Shown here piece after piece: positions 27,701 to 36,000 of a stretch of DNA of 64,000 bases. Source of the DNA: an uncultured Muribaculaceae bacterium (GTDB taxonomy: Bacteria > Bacteroidota > Bacteroidia > Bacteroidales > Muribaculaceae); assembly GCA_905233915.1 (NCBI GenBank), contig CAJOFM010000001.1, positions 62,001 through 126,000 on the forward strand. The letters are read 5' to 3'. The notes under the pieces are model-generated. The model made no database searches and was not told the DNA's origin. It saw only the letters and a list, made by a program, of their open reading frames with translations. How positions within the stretch are numbered: the stretch's first letter is position 1; the number at the start of each line of letters is the position of its first letter. The translations under genes and the position numbers were made by a program.

Positions 27701-28979
27701 CAAGGCCGGATTGCATGTGGCCTATGGTGATGTGTTTGCCAACCCCACACCGCGCAAGCTGGCCCGCCTGATCACAGGCGAGAGCGACAACGAGGGCGAT
27801 GACGACGTCACCACATTTGACTACAGCGCCATCAACGACGTGCTACAACAAAACACGCTCGAGAACTTCCGCAAGGGCGAGATGCAGCAGTTGGGCAATG
27901 TGCTGCTCACAGGAGCCACAGGCTACCTGGGCATCCACATCCTGCGCGAGCTCATCGACTCTGATGCCCAGAACATCTATTGCCTCGTCAGGGGCAAGGA
28001 TCAGGACACCGCAGCCAACCGCCTGCGCACGCTGCTGTTCTACTACTTCTCGGATGCCTTCAAGGACTTGTTCGGGAAGCGGTTACACATCATTCTGGGC
28101 GACGTGACGAGCGACTTTGGCGAGAATCTGGAAGTGGACACGGTGTTCAACTGTGCCGCGATAGTGAAACACTTCAGCGAGGGTACCGAGATCGAGGATG
28201 TGAACATCGGCGGCGCACAGCGCTGCGTGGATTACTGCCTCAAGAAGGGCGCCAGACTCGTGCATGTCTCGACTGCAAGCACCCGAGGCTTGTGGGCCGG
28301 AGAAATCAAGAGCGACATCTTCACCGAGCAACGCCTGTACATGGGTCAGTTCCTGGGTAACAAGTACATCTATTCCAAGTTCATGGCCGAGCGCCTGATA
28401 CTTGAAGCCGTTGCCAAGCAGGGCCTCAGCGCCAAAATCATGCGCGTGGGCAACCTGGCCGCCCGCTCGACCGACGGCGAGTTCCAGGCCAACTTCGCCA
28501 CCAACTCGTTCATGGGCCGCATCAAGGTCTATAACATGCTGGGCTGCTGTCCTTACAGCATGCGCAACAAGCAAGTCGAGTTCTCGCCCATCAACGAGGT
28601 GGCCAAGGCCATCCTCCTGCTCGCTACGACACCGACAGCGTGCTGCGTCTTCCATCCCTACAACATCCACACTCAGTTCCTGGGTGATGTGCTCATGGAA
28701 TTAATCACCGTGGGTGACGGCGTCAAATTTGTTGAGCAGGAAGAATTTGCCGAGGCCATGGAGCAAGCCAAGGAAGATCCCCAAAAGGCCAAGCTGATGT
28801 CCTCGTTGCTGGCCTACCAGGACATGGCACACGGTCAAAAGACCGCCGATGTGAAACGTGACAATGACTACACGACACAGGTACTTTACCGCCTGGGCTT
28901 CGCCTGGTCACCCACATCGTGGGACTATGTGGAGCGGATGCTCACGGCCATCGGAACACTGGGATTCTTTGATAGTTAA
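21726..28979 (+). CDS. Nonribosomal peptide synthetase, C-A-T-C-A-T-reductase
   Basis: This 2417-residue multienzyme reads: condensation C1 (about 1-430; active HHIIVDG at 128-134); adenylation A1 (about 455-925; YTSGSTGVPKG from 580, NVYGPTE); carrier T1 (GLTSIS, candidate Ser964); C2 (about 1020-1450; HHLVFDG 1148-1154); A2 (about 1465-1945; YTSGSTGRPKG from 1595, NCYGPTE); T2 (LGGTSL, Ser1981); and a terminal thioester reductase (about 2055-2417; GATGYLG near 2063, YxxxK Y2214/K2218). It should join two amino acids and release them as an aldehyde or alcohol. An intact first C domain suggests N-acylation by a starter. Manual ten-residue codes by alignment to the gramicidin synthetase template are DAMFSGVIFK (A1, hydrophobic pocket) and DAQSRGCVAK (A2, no clear match). 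Neither gives a firm substrate. A phosphopantetheinyl transferase and MATE exporter follow. Confidence 0.95.
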   Translation: MRQSAPLTKSQYGIYVESATHMGEPYYNLPYIYELDRSLDPQQLLDAIETAFKAHPTLFTRIELNDEGEPMQTLDMDREQWALDIVDIEDIEQEKSRLVTPFDLYGGRLFHVNVMRNSEHYYLFLDYHHIIVDGTSMQIMLQDIDKAYRGEPIAPEELTLMDVARDEASKRETPAFNEAKQWYAQNFDCSDTFTQFMPDLEDAEHSEDNLLRTLSLDMGRVDDYCKQHGVFKSTLFTTAFSFLLAKFNNEQESLFTTVFNGRHDKRYAHSVGMTVETLPVYAKFTPDTTVLELLQQGQQQMSGCREHDIYTYSDVVTDLNLQSNSMFAWHGQLFDNETMGGMPMQTVRIGNSTLDASFYLKVFIKDGKYQAKAEYNSNEYSREFISQILESYEAILAGFLEQEFLREINITTPDQTATLDSFNCNDVDYDDSQSIVSLFRRQAQATPDAIAVVYQDKRFTYAQVDEISDRIAAHIAGMGLGSEDIVSVLIPRCEWMVIASMGVLKAGCAYQPLDPTYPKERLNFMMQDASAKLLIADEELRPIVDEYQGDVMLTKDIMSLPPASAPAIDIKPDQLFIMLYTSGSTGVPKGCQLVHSNLVAFCNWYHRYYSLEAKHNVAAYASYGFDACMMDMYPALTIGATVHIIPEELRLDLIALNEYFERNDISHSFMTTQVGYQFATSIENHSLLHLSTGGEKLASLTPPQGFKFYNVYGPTECTIFTTTYLVDKKLKEIPIGKPLDNMRLYIVDPQGHRLPMGAAGELWVAGPQVSRGYLNRPEKTAEVYIDNPFTSEKKYARVYRTGDIVRYLPGGDIQFVGRRDGQVKIRGFRIELKEVEGIIREFPGIKDATVQAFDEEGGGKFIAAYIVSDETIDIEALNNFIMDEKPPYMVPAVTMQIDAIPLNQNQKVNKRALPKPEKKAPSTAEAVNVPMNVLEEELHQIVAEIVNNTDFGVTTVLGYAGLTSISAIKLAVQVNKRYGVTLDSRSLVKTGTIQSIENEILKQMLAGGNKPTDETPKAAEARTSAPLSYAQTGVYFDCLKNPASTIYNIPYLLSYPQETDTQKLADAVKAVIEAHPELSVHFATEGENIIQTTDDSVPVEVPITEMNKDELEKYKREFVRPFNLQKAPLYRVEVVKTPESVNLLLDVHHLVFDGGSADLLIRQLNAVLEGKAVEKETYNYLDFVADQQAAEETDAFKASQQFFAEKLQTCEGASEIPADLPKSDELGYIGEAVCATDLEKAAAFCREQEVTPAHLYLAATSYVVSRYTNNRDVYLCTVSSGRSNLKIADTVGMFVNTLALGMSIDDVTISEFLKQTNDTFDQTLRHEDYPFARIATDYGFRPAIAYAYQVGVLSQYTVNGEAIGQELLELNVPKFKINIKIESRGVVVQYDDSIYSERVGRGLAESIVAVANRMMEQPQAKLRQLSIVSDSQEEELSHVRETATGEAPFRFFHECIGHFAQTQPDQDALVAIDGKYSYKEMDEVTNCIAAALRKRGVLDRDRVALLLPRTSRLILALFGVLKSGAAYIPCDPEYPADRVKLILEDSEARYIITNHDRMDSVPADKAIDVEDLIHDDNDGTIVTDINPEDLAYLIYTSGSTGRPKGVMLHHRGICNYLYGHPANVFANGVMTDATRILSVTTISFDAALQDIGTAYFNGKTLIVATEEQANNPLDLARLINEEHINMVSGTPSRWMTWLTSEDFCNAISKIKICRAGGEKFSDQLLNQLRQVTTARIFNCYGPTETTVASNNKELTHAKLVTVGKPQLNVKEFIVDQDGNELPVGVVGELYIGGRGVAHGYNNLDEMTRERFVDYHGVRIYKSGDYAKWLPDGDVVILGRTDHQIKLRGLRIELGEIENVMLKVDGLKKVVILIRKINDKEHLCAYYTADREIAPEDLKAEISKSLTQYMVPTAYLQLKEMPMTPNGKTDVKALPEPELAISSAYVEPANDTERTLCDIFAGILQMDKVGATDNFFELGGTSLVVTRVIIEADKAGLHVAYGDVFANPTPRKLARLITGESDNEGDDDVTTFDYSAINDVLQQNTLENFRKGEMQQLGNVLLTGATGYLGIHILRELIDSDAQNIYCLVRGKDQDTAANRLRTLLFYYFSDAFKDLFGKRLHIILGDVTSDFGENLEVDTVFNCAAIVKHFSEGTEIEDVNIGGAQRCVDYCLKKGARLVHVSTASTRGLWAGEIKSDIFTEQRLYMGQFLGNKYIYSKFMAERLILEAVAKQGLSAKIMRVGNLAARSTDGEFQANFATNSFMGRIKVYNMLGCCPYSMRNKQVEFSPINEVAKAILLLATTPTACCVFHPYNIHTQFLGDVLMELITVGDGVKFVEQEEFAEAMEQAKEDPQKAKLMSSLLAYQDMAHGQKTADVKRDNDYTTQVLYRLGFAWSPTSWDYVERMLTAIGTLGFFDS

Positions 28980-29032
28980 GAGTTAAGAGTTAAAAATAAG
29001 AGTTAAAAATAAGAGTTAAAAATAAGAGTTAA
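28974..29032 (+). repeat. Tandem repeat between synthetase and exporter genes
   Basis: Two AGTTAAG units (28974-28987) are followed by three perfect 13-bp units AGTTAAAAATAAG (28988-29026) and a partial unit to 29032. The repeat overlaps the synthetase stop codon and fills most of the 76-bp spacer before the MATE gene. Copy number could vary by slippage and alter spacing or coupling to the exporter. Confidence 0.85.
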
Positions 29033-29055
29033 TCGATAGATTTAATTGACAAGAG

Positions 29056-30420
29056 ATGGGTAAAGGCAATTCTATGGCAAGGAACGGGGGTGACATTCAC
29101 ACTCAATTCTATGGTTACTTGTGGGCCTACATCCTGGTAGCCCTATCGGGTTGCTTGGGTAACGTGGTGGACGGTATCATCGTTGGCAACCTGATCAACG
29201 AGGATGGTGTGAGTGCCATCAACTTGTCTAAACCCATCAACCAGTTCATCTTCACCCTGCACCTGCTCATCAATGCGGGTGCAGGAATGTTGGTGGGCTA
29301 TTCATTGGGACAAAACAAGATTGACGATGCGCGGCGCTTTTTCACACGCGCATTGTCGCTGAGCCTGGGGCTGGGCCTGTTGCTGACAATATTGGGTGGA
29401 GTCATGTTCCCCCACCAGACGGCCCGCCTGCTGTGCAGCAACGATCAGATTCTGCCCCTTGCCGAGGACTACATGCAAGTGTTGCTCATCGGCAACCCTG
29501 CCTTCATCATGATGTGGGGTCTGTCGACCATGGTGGGTGTTGACGGCAGCCCCAAACTGGTTTCGGTAGCCGTCATCATCGACAACACGGTCAACCTGCT
29601 GCTCGACATCGTGTTCATCCAGTGGTTAGGATGGGGCATCACGGGATCGTCGGCAGCGACAGTCGTGGGGCACCTGGTGGGCATCGCCATCCTGCTTAGC
29701 CACTGGCGCAAACCCGAGAACCGCCGTTTGACACCCTTCTTCACGGGCGACGGCCTCATGAGCTCATGGAAGCGCATCGTCTCGCAGGGAGCACCGCTGG
29801 CCGTGGCCTCGATCAGCTTGACGCTGTTGCTCTTCAGTGCCAACAGCATCGTGCTATCGACGACAGGCCGAACGGGAATCTTTGTGTTCGCCCTGTGCAT
29901 GAACCTGCTGCAGGTCTACAACCTGTTTGTGTCGGGCACGTGCCAGACGCTGCAATCGTTAGGTGCCATCCAGGTGGGCAAAAAGAATCAAGAGGGCTTG
30001 GAGACTGTCATCAAGAAGGGATTCCGCTTCATCACCGTGTCGATGGTCATCACATGCCTGCTGGTGTGGATTTTCCCGCAAAGCATCGCACGCCTGTTTG
30101 GTTGCGATGAACCCGAGATGCTGACGCAGAGTGTTCCTGCCCTGCGCGTGTTTGCGCTGAGCTTCATCCCCTTCTGCTACATCTATGTGCTGATGATTGT
30201 GTACAAGCTCTACAGCCACCACCGCATGGCATTGTTCATCTCGTTTGCCCTGTCGCTCACGGTCATTCCCGTGCTGTGGATCATAGCCAAGTACATGCCG
30301 CAGTACCTCTGGTACAGTTACCTCATCGCCTACCTGATTGAGGCTGTTGTCATCTTCGCACTGCACAAGGGGCATCACATCGAGTTTAAACTTAAGAACG
30401 CCACCACTTCCAAGGACTAA
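29056..30420 (+). CDS. MATE-family efflux transporter
   Basis: The 454-residue protein has about 12 hydrophobic helices in two similar halves. MATE features include GNVVDGIIVGNLINEDGVSA in the first helices and VGYSLGQNKIDDARRFF after the third. MATE proteins export drugs and small molecules using sodium or proton gradients. It starts 76 bp after the synthetase gene and precedes the phosphopantetheinyl transferase gene, so export of the synthetase product, or self-protection, is the likely job. The start at 29056 (MGKGNSMARNGG) could be replaced by the Met at codon 7. It is more distant from the polysaccharide flippase at the left end than the shared superfamily might suggest. Confidence 0.9.
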   Translation: MGKGNSMARNGGDIHTQFYGYLWAYILVALSGCLGNVVDGIIVGNLINEDGVSAINLSKPINQFIFTLHLLINAGAGMLVGYSLGQNKIDDARRFFTRALSLSLGLGLLLTILGGVMFPHQTARLLCSNDQILPLAEDYMQVLLIGNPAFIMMWGLSTMVGVDGSPKLVSVAVIIDNTVNLLLDIVFIQWLGWGITGSSAATVVGHLVGIAILLSHWRKPENRRLTPFFTGDGLMSSWKRIVSQGAPLAVASISLTLLLFSANSIVLSTTGRTGIFVFALCMNLLQVYNLFVSGTCQTLQSLGAIQVGKKNQEGLETVIKKGFRFITVSMVITCLLVWIFPQSIARLFGCDEPEMLTQSVPALRVFALSFIPFCYIYVLMIVYKLYSHHRMALFISFALSLTVIPVLWIIAKYMPQYLWYSYLIAYLIEAVVIFALHKGHHIEFKLKNATTSKD

Positions 30421-30444
30421 AAACCTGGAATTACGGTAATTAAA

Positions 30445-30457
30445 GCGATTTTATCGC
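30445..30457 (+). promoter_or_regulatory. Mini-hairpin just before the transferase start codon
   Basis: GCGAT (30445-30449), loop TTT, ATCGC (30453-30457) form a perfect 5-bp stem three bases before the GTG start at 30461. It would cover the ribosome binding region, so it may hold down translation of the phosphopantetheinyl transferase. Confidence 0.4.
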
Positions 30458-30460
30458 CTT

Positions 30461-31042
30461 GTGATCTATATCAATCCTGACATCGACAAGTTTGACCTGC
30501 AGGAGGCGTTAGAGACAGTCAGCCCCCAACGGCGTGCACAAGCGCTGCGTTATCGCCACGAGCGTGACCAGCGCTTGTGCATTGCCGCCTACAAGCTGCT
30601 GCAACAAGCGTTGCACAAGGAGTACGGCATTGACGAATTGCCACAATTCATTTATAATCAGCAGGGTAAGCCCCTGCTTGAGGGACATCCCGAGATCCAC
30701 TTCAGCATGAGTCACTGCCGCATGGCAGCAGCCGTTGCGGTGAGCAGCCAGCCAGTGGGCATGGATATTGAGACGATGGATCACTACAGCGAGGAAGTCG
30801 CCCGTCGCGTCATGAACGAGGACGAGATGCGTCAAATCCTGTCATCCCCCCACCCTGCCAAGGAATTCACCCGCCTGTGGACGATGAAGGAAAGCCTGTA
30901 CAAACTCACTGGCGATGACCATGGTGGTGACATCGCCCACATGCTGGACAACGCCCCAGCCTATCAATTCACAACATTTGATTATCCGGACTACCTGCTC
31001 ACCACGTGCCAGGAATTACATGCCGATAGCCTTGACCTGTGA
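30461..31042 (+). CDS. 4'-phosphopantetheinyl transferase, Sfp type
   Basis: The 193-residue protein carries the Sfp/AcpT signatures: VGMDIET (magnesium-binding Asp and Glu), then FTRLWTMKESLYKLTG, the W-x-x-KES-x-x-K core. Such enzymes move the phosphopantetheine arm of coenzyme A to the conserved serine of carrier domains, here presumably T1 and T2 of the synthetase. It is likely a dedicated enzyme, since it closes the same-strand gene set. It begins with GTG after a 40-bp spacer; no better ATG start is in frame. Its 3' end overlaps by 27 bp the 3' end of the regulator gene on the other strand. Confidence 0.9.
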   Translation: MIYINPDIDKFDLQEALETVSPQRRAQALRYRHERDQRLCIAAYKLLQQALHKEYGIDELPQFIYNQQGKPLLEGHPEIHFSMSHCRMAAAVAVSSQPVGMDIETMDHYSEEVARRVMNEDEMRQILSSPHPAKEFTRLWTMKESLYKLTGDDHGGDIAHMLDNAPAYQFTTFDYPDYLLTTCQELHADSLDL

Positions 31043-32671
31043 CTCGAAGGTGTCGCGGTCGCCGATAGCTCCGTTTTTAATTTTAGCACGGTAATTATAG
31101 ATGGTGTTGACCGAGTAATGCAAGAACTCGGCAATGCGGCTGCTATCCTCAATACCCAAGCGGATGAGGGCAAAAATGCGTATATCGGTATTCAAGATTT
31201 TGGGATCAGACAACGTGATGCGGGACTCAGGCTGCAGCAAGGCATTGAAATCTTCCACGAAATTGGGGAACAGATGCAGGAACGTGCTGTCGAACATCTC
31301 GTAAAGATCTGTCAAGTTCTTGTCCCTGAGTTCATTACCCTCGGTAAACTTATAAAGTGCATCCAAGTCCTTGCTCTTGACCATCTTGTTGACACGCTTG
31401 CGCATCTCGTCAAGGCGGTCGATATAGAAGGAACACAGGTGGATAAAACGTCCCACATACTCATCCTTGACACGGTTGGACTCGTTGAGCTTGATATTGG
31501 CCTCGTGCATCTGGCTATTCAAGTCGGATAACTGCGTATTCAGTTGTGCCAACTGTGTGTTGCTCTCACTCAGCTCGTTACGTGCACGGGCGAGCTTCTT
31601 GCGCTGGCTGTTGCTATAGAACAGGATGCCCAGGAACAGGGCTGCCAGCATGCTTGATACCACCGCCAAAACTCCCAGTTCACGATTGGCGCGTTTCAGG
31701 GATGCCTCATAGTTGTCGCTGATGGCGGTTAACACTGGAGATATCTGGCTGTTGCGCTTAACGGTATTGAACTTGCTGGCACACTGCCACGCGAAGTGGA
31801 TATAGCGGTAGGCGCGGTCCATATCCCCGTCGGCCATGAGCAAATTGGCCAACTCCCACATCGCGCCCTGGTCCATGACAGCATTGGTGACATCGCTTAA
31901 CGCAGACTGGGTAATCCAGTAGCGGGTCTGCACCGAGTCTTCCAACAACCTGTAATCCAGAAACCGGTAAAAGGCCACAATGGCATACTCGTGCGACCCC
32001 TCCTTGACTTGCTTGAGGCGCATGTCGCTGAAGTGCAAGGCACCCTTGGCGTCACCAGCGCTGTAGCACTGCAATTCCTTCATCTGCAGCGCTTCATCAT
32101 CATTCATCGAAACGCGGGCTGTATCAATCAGGTTGTTATAATAGTCATGCTTGGCATAATACTCCCCTTGCAGGCGAGGCACCTTGCAATAATAACCCAA
32201 CTCACCATACAAGTGGGCAATCGTGATGTAATAACGGCGGCGGTTGTTAGCATCGTTAATGCGCTGCTCATCAATGGAATTCAGCACGTCCATCGCCTCA
32301 TGATACATGCCCGACTCGGTGCACTGATGGGCCAGCAGCAGGCGGCACTCATCGGCACGGATAGGGTCATTCATCCTTTCGGCCAGCATAATGCAGCGGC
32401 TGATGTAATGGATGGCCGAGTCGCTCATGTAAGGGCGATACAGGTCATACAGGTTGCGGTTCAAATCATACTGCACGCGGGTGTCGTTGGTGGCGCCTCG
32501 AGCGGTTTTATAGGCTTGAATGTGATTCTCGCGTTCACGCACATAGATGTCGGTCTTTTCGATGGCTTTATCAAGTTTGCGGTATTCCTGTTCAAGGTCA
32601 ATGGTTCCAGCCGCTGTCAAACCAGTACACGACAACAACGACAAGAGCGTAAATATGAAGATTTTTTTCAT
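31016..32671 (-). CDS. DUF6377-like regulator: signal peptide, TPR-like repeats, membrane helix, coiled coil, HTH-like end
   Basis: The 551-residue protein starts with a signal peptide (MKKIFIFTLLSLLSCTGLTA). Helical TPR-like repeats fill residues about 25-320. A membrane helix follows (LGVLAVVSSMLAALFLGILFY, about 330-350), then a coiled coil (ELSESNTQLAQLNTQLSDLN). The C-terminal part ends IRLGIEDSSRIAEFLHYSVN and TIYNYRAKIKNGA, which resembles a helix-turn-helix. This is the layout of DUF6377 proteins, Bacteroidetes membrane regulators often beside SusC/SusD genes. It is divergent from SusC of locus 1 and has its own promoter, so it likely controls that locus. Its 3' end overlaps the phosphopantetheinyl transferase gene tail to tail. 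How a membrane-bound HTH-like end would act on DNA is not settled. Confidence 0.82.
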   Translation of the reverse strand: MKKIFIFTLLSLLSCTGLTAAGTIDLEQEYRKLDKAIEKTDIYVRERENHIQAYKTARGATNDTRVQYDLNRNLYDLYRPYMSDSAIHYISRCIMLAERMNDPIRADECRLLLAHQCTESGMYHEAMDVLNSIDEQRINDANNRRRYYITIAHLYGELGYYCKVPRLQGEYYAKHDYYNNLIDTARVSMNDDEALQMKELQCYSAGDAKGALHFSDMRLKQVKEGSHEYAIVAFYRFLDYRLLEDSVQTRYWITQSALSDVTNAVMDQGAMWELANLLMADGDMDRAYRYIHFAWQCASKFNTVKRNSQISPVLTAISDNYEASLKRANRELGVLAVVSSMLAALFLGILFYSNSQRKKLARARNELSESNTQLAQLNTQLSDLNSQMHEANIKLNESNRVKDEYVGRFIHLCSFYIDRLDEMRKRVNKMVKSKDLDALYKFTEGNELRDKNLTDLYEMFDSTFLHLFPNFVEDFNALLQPESRITLSDPKILNTDIRIFALIRLGIEDSSRIAEFLHYSVNTIYNYRAKIKNGAIGDRDTFESQVKAIGM

Positions 32672-32700
32672 TCAGTTTAAAGGTTGATTGCTAAGCGTTG

Positions 32701-32732
32701 CAAATGTACTTGTAAAATCCTATTCGGGCAAA
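32701..32732 (-). promoter_or_regulatory. Bacteroidetes-type promoter of the DUF6377-like gene
   Basis: On the minus strand TTTG (32732-32729) and TACATTTG (32708-32701) are 20 nt apart, a full -33/-7 match. The -7 element ends 29 nt before the start codon. Confidence 0.72.
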
Positions 32733-32807
32733 GAAAAAGGCAAAATGTTGGCAAAAAATGATGGTTTTCATTAAGAAAGTTACCATATTTTAACCACTTT
32801 TTAACTA

Positions 32808-32842
32808 TTATTGATTTTTTGCAATTATTTACTAATCAATAA
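32808..32842. promoter_or_regulatory. Inverted repeat in the shared regulator/SusC upstream region
   Basis: TTATTGATT (32808-32816) and AATCAATAA (32834-32842) are perfect inverted 9-mers 17 nt apart, between the two divergent promoters. It could be an operator for a dimeric regulator. The region is very AT-rich, so chance is possible. The rest of the 365-bp gap (32672-33036) holds the two promoters and no gene. Confidence 0.4.
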
Positions 32843-32914
32843 ATTGTAAAAATAATATGACCAAAATCATCCACTTTTTTGTTTCTCACCCGCGCGTGAC
32901 GTATTATATTGCTG

Positions 32915-32937
32915 TAAATTTGCGCTGTGACCGTCAC
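32915..32937 (+). promoter_or_regulatory. -7 element and start-site palindrome for SusC of locus 1
   Basis: TAAATTTG (32915-32922) fits TAnnTTTG; no good -33 is seen, as is common for activated genes. GTGAC-c-GTCAC (32927-32937) is a perfect palindrome covering the predicted transcription start, a possible repressor or activator site. The leader to the ATG at 33037 would be about 108 nt. Confidence 0.55.
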
Positions 32938-33036
32938 CTGACGACGGCTCCAATGCCAACCGAAAACATTCAGTCAATATTTACTCGACGTTAATTGAAT
33001 AACCAAATAATTTTTATCAACCAAAACAAATGTGAC

Positions 33037-36000
33037 ATGAAAGAGAAGAGATTACTTTCACTGCTGTTGACAGTCATGCTGTCGATAGTGGCATTTGCAC
33101 AAAACCAGACCTTCACGGGCACCATCGTTGATCCCAACGGCGAACCCGTGATTGGCGCCACGATTGTGCAAAAGGGCACGTCGAATACGGTTGTGACCGA
33201 CTTCGACGGCAATTTCTCCATCAACGCACCTGCTAGTGCCGAGTTGGAAGTGAGTTATGTTGGCTTTGGCAAGCAAACCTTCCTTGCCGGCAACAACATG
33301 TACATCACCATTACCGAGGACTCCGAGTTGCTGAACGAGGTTGTCGTTATCGGTTACGGTGTTCAGAAGAAGAGCGTTGTGACGGCGTCTATCGCCAAGG
33401 TTTCCTCTGATGACCTCGATGGCAAGACCCGTCTGCGTGCCGAGGATGCCCTGAAGGGTATGGCCGCCGGTGTCAACGTCATTTCTTCATCGGGTCAGCC
33501 CGGTTCACAGTCGATGATCCGCATCCGCGGTATCGGCACCATCAACGATTCCAATCCTCTTTACATCATTGACGGCATGCCCACCGACCAGTATGGTATG
33601 GAGAGCGTGAACCCCTATGATATTGAGAGTATTGAGGTGTTGAAGGATGCCGCTTCGGGTGCTATCTATGGTGCTCGCGCCGCCAATGGTGTAATCCTCG
33701 TGACCACCAAGAAGGGCAAAATGGGTAAGGCCAACGTGAACTACAATTTCTCGTATGGCTGGCAGAGCCCTTGGCGTTACCGCGATGTTACCGGTGCCAC
33801 CGACTATGCTATCCTGCAGAACGAGCGCCGCGTGGAGAACGGTATGTCACCGCTCTATGCCGATCCCTACAACCTGACTGACGCCAATGGCGAGAAGATC
33901 GTGGGCTTCGGCACCGACTGGCAGAAACTGCTCTTCAACAAGAATGCTCCCATCATGCAGCACGACATCAGTGTCAGCGGAGCCTCTGAGAAGGTTAATT
34001 ACTACCTCTCGCTGGGTTATTTCACCCAAGACGGTATCGTGGGCGGTAACTTCGGACAGTCGAACTATGACCGTCTGACCATCCGCTCCAACAACCAGTT
34101 CAACCTGTTTGACTTCTCCAAGGAGCGTAACTTCCTGAACAAGCTCGACCTGGGTGCAAACCTCTCATACATGCGCGTACATAGTACAGGTATTGAAGCC
34201 AACTCCACTTGGGGTTCACCCCTGGGTTCGGCCCTCTATCTTGCTCCCACCCTGCCCGTTGTGCTGAAGGGTGCTGTCGCTCAAGACATGATCGACCGTT
34301 ACAGCGCATTTGATCTTTACAGGGATGCCGACGGTAACCCCTACACCATCCCCGGTTACATCGGCAGCTATCAGGAGCAGAACAACCCCATCGCCATGAT
34401 GCAAGGCAATCCCAACAGGAACTGGAGCCACAAGTTCATGCCCAAGTTCTCGGTTGACCTGCAGTTGTTTGACGCTCTGAAGTATCACTTCACCTACAGC
34501 GCCGAGCTCTCCTTCTGGGGCTACAACGGCGCAACCCTGCAGGAGTACTACCTCTCGGGTAACAACAATGCCGACCACACCTCGGCTGTAGCCTTCAAGG
34601 GCAACAACAACACCTGGCAGGTGGAGAACACCGTAACCTACGACAAGATCTTCGGCAAGCACAGCATCGGTATTGTGCTCGGCCAGAGTGCTTTGAAGTT
34701 CAAGGGTGATGAGCTGGGTGGTTCTCACTGGTACATCGTTAACCCCGATAAGCCCAGCATCAACTACACCACCGGTGGCGATTTGGAAATCTCCACCGAT
34801 GCCGACGGCAAGATGACTGGTGCCACGAGCCTCGTGGGTGCTTGGGGTGGTCCATACACCGAGCACAGGCTGTCGTCATTGTTCGCCCGCTTGAGCTACA
34901 ACTATGACGAGCGCTACATGATCCAGGCCACCGTACGTCGTGATGGTTCGAGCCGCTTCGGTTCCAATCACAAGTATGGTGTATTCCCCTCGTTCTCAGT
35001 GGGTTGGAATATCATGAACGAAGCCTTCATGGAGAGCCAGCGCGACTGGCTGAACAACTTGAAGTTGCGCTTCAGCTGGGGTAAGAACGGTAACGACAAT
35101 ATCGGTGATTTTGCTTACACCACCATGACCACGCTGGGCAACACCAGTAACTACTACTTCGGACAGACCGCAGCCATGGTCTATGGCTCCAAGGCCAACC
35201 GCCTGGCTAACGAAGACCTGAAGTGGGAGGAGAGCGAACAGACCGACCTCGGTCTCGACCTGGGCTTGTGGAACAACAAGCTGACCTTCAGCGTTGACTA
35301 CTTCATCAAGAAGACCAACGGCATGATCATTGAGATGCCCATCCCCAGCTACGTGGGTGAGGCACGTCCTCTGGCCAACGTGGGCGACATGGAAAACAGC
35401 GGTGTCGAGTTTGAGCTTGGTTATCGTTGGAATGTCGGCGACGCTCACTTTTCTGTCAAGGGTAACGCATCTTACCTGAAGAACAAGCTGAAGAACCTGG
35501 GTAATGACACCGGCTTCCTGAACTATGGCATCAGCCAGTTCAGCGACGGCGGCACCCGCGCCGAGAACGGTCAGCCCTTCCCCTTCTTCTATGGCTACAA
35601 GACCGACGGTATCCTGCAGACCAAAGCCGAAGCTGACGCCTATAACGCCACTTACGGCACCTCATCCAAGCCTGGTGACTTCCGCTTTGTTGACACCAAC
35701 GGCGACAGCAAGATCAACAGTGACGACCGCACCAACATCGGTAACGGTGTGCCCGACTGGACCTTCGGTTTGAACTTCAACTTCGACTGGAAGGGCTTCG
35801 ACCTGGACGTATTCTTCCAGGGTGTTCATGGTGCTGACGTGTTCGACGCTACCTACCGCCAGGACATCGCTTCGGGTAACTATCCCACTTGGGTTCTCCA
35901 GCGCTGGACAGGTGAAGGCACCTCCAACACCGTTCCCACCCTCGGTGACTCGAAAAACTGGGTTTGCAGTGACATGTATATCCAGGACGGCAGCTACCTG

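Noticed and set aside
26262..27716. Long open frame (484 codons) on the minus strand
   Set aside because: Antisense to the second module of the synthetase, with shadow-type composition only.
28974..29032. Possible CRISPR or attachment site
   Set aside because: Units are 7-13 bp, contiguous and of low complexity, with no spacers and no integrase nearby.
32995..33036. Upstream in-frame ATG for SusC of locus 1
   Set aside because: The added polar residues would precede and spoil the signal peptide; the ATG at 33037 gives the normal SusC start.
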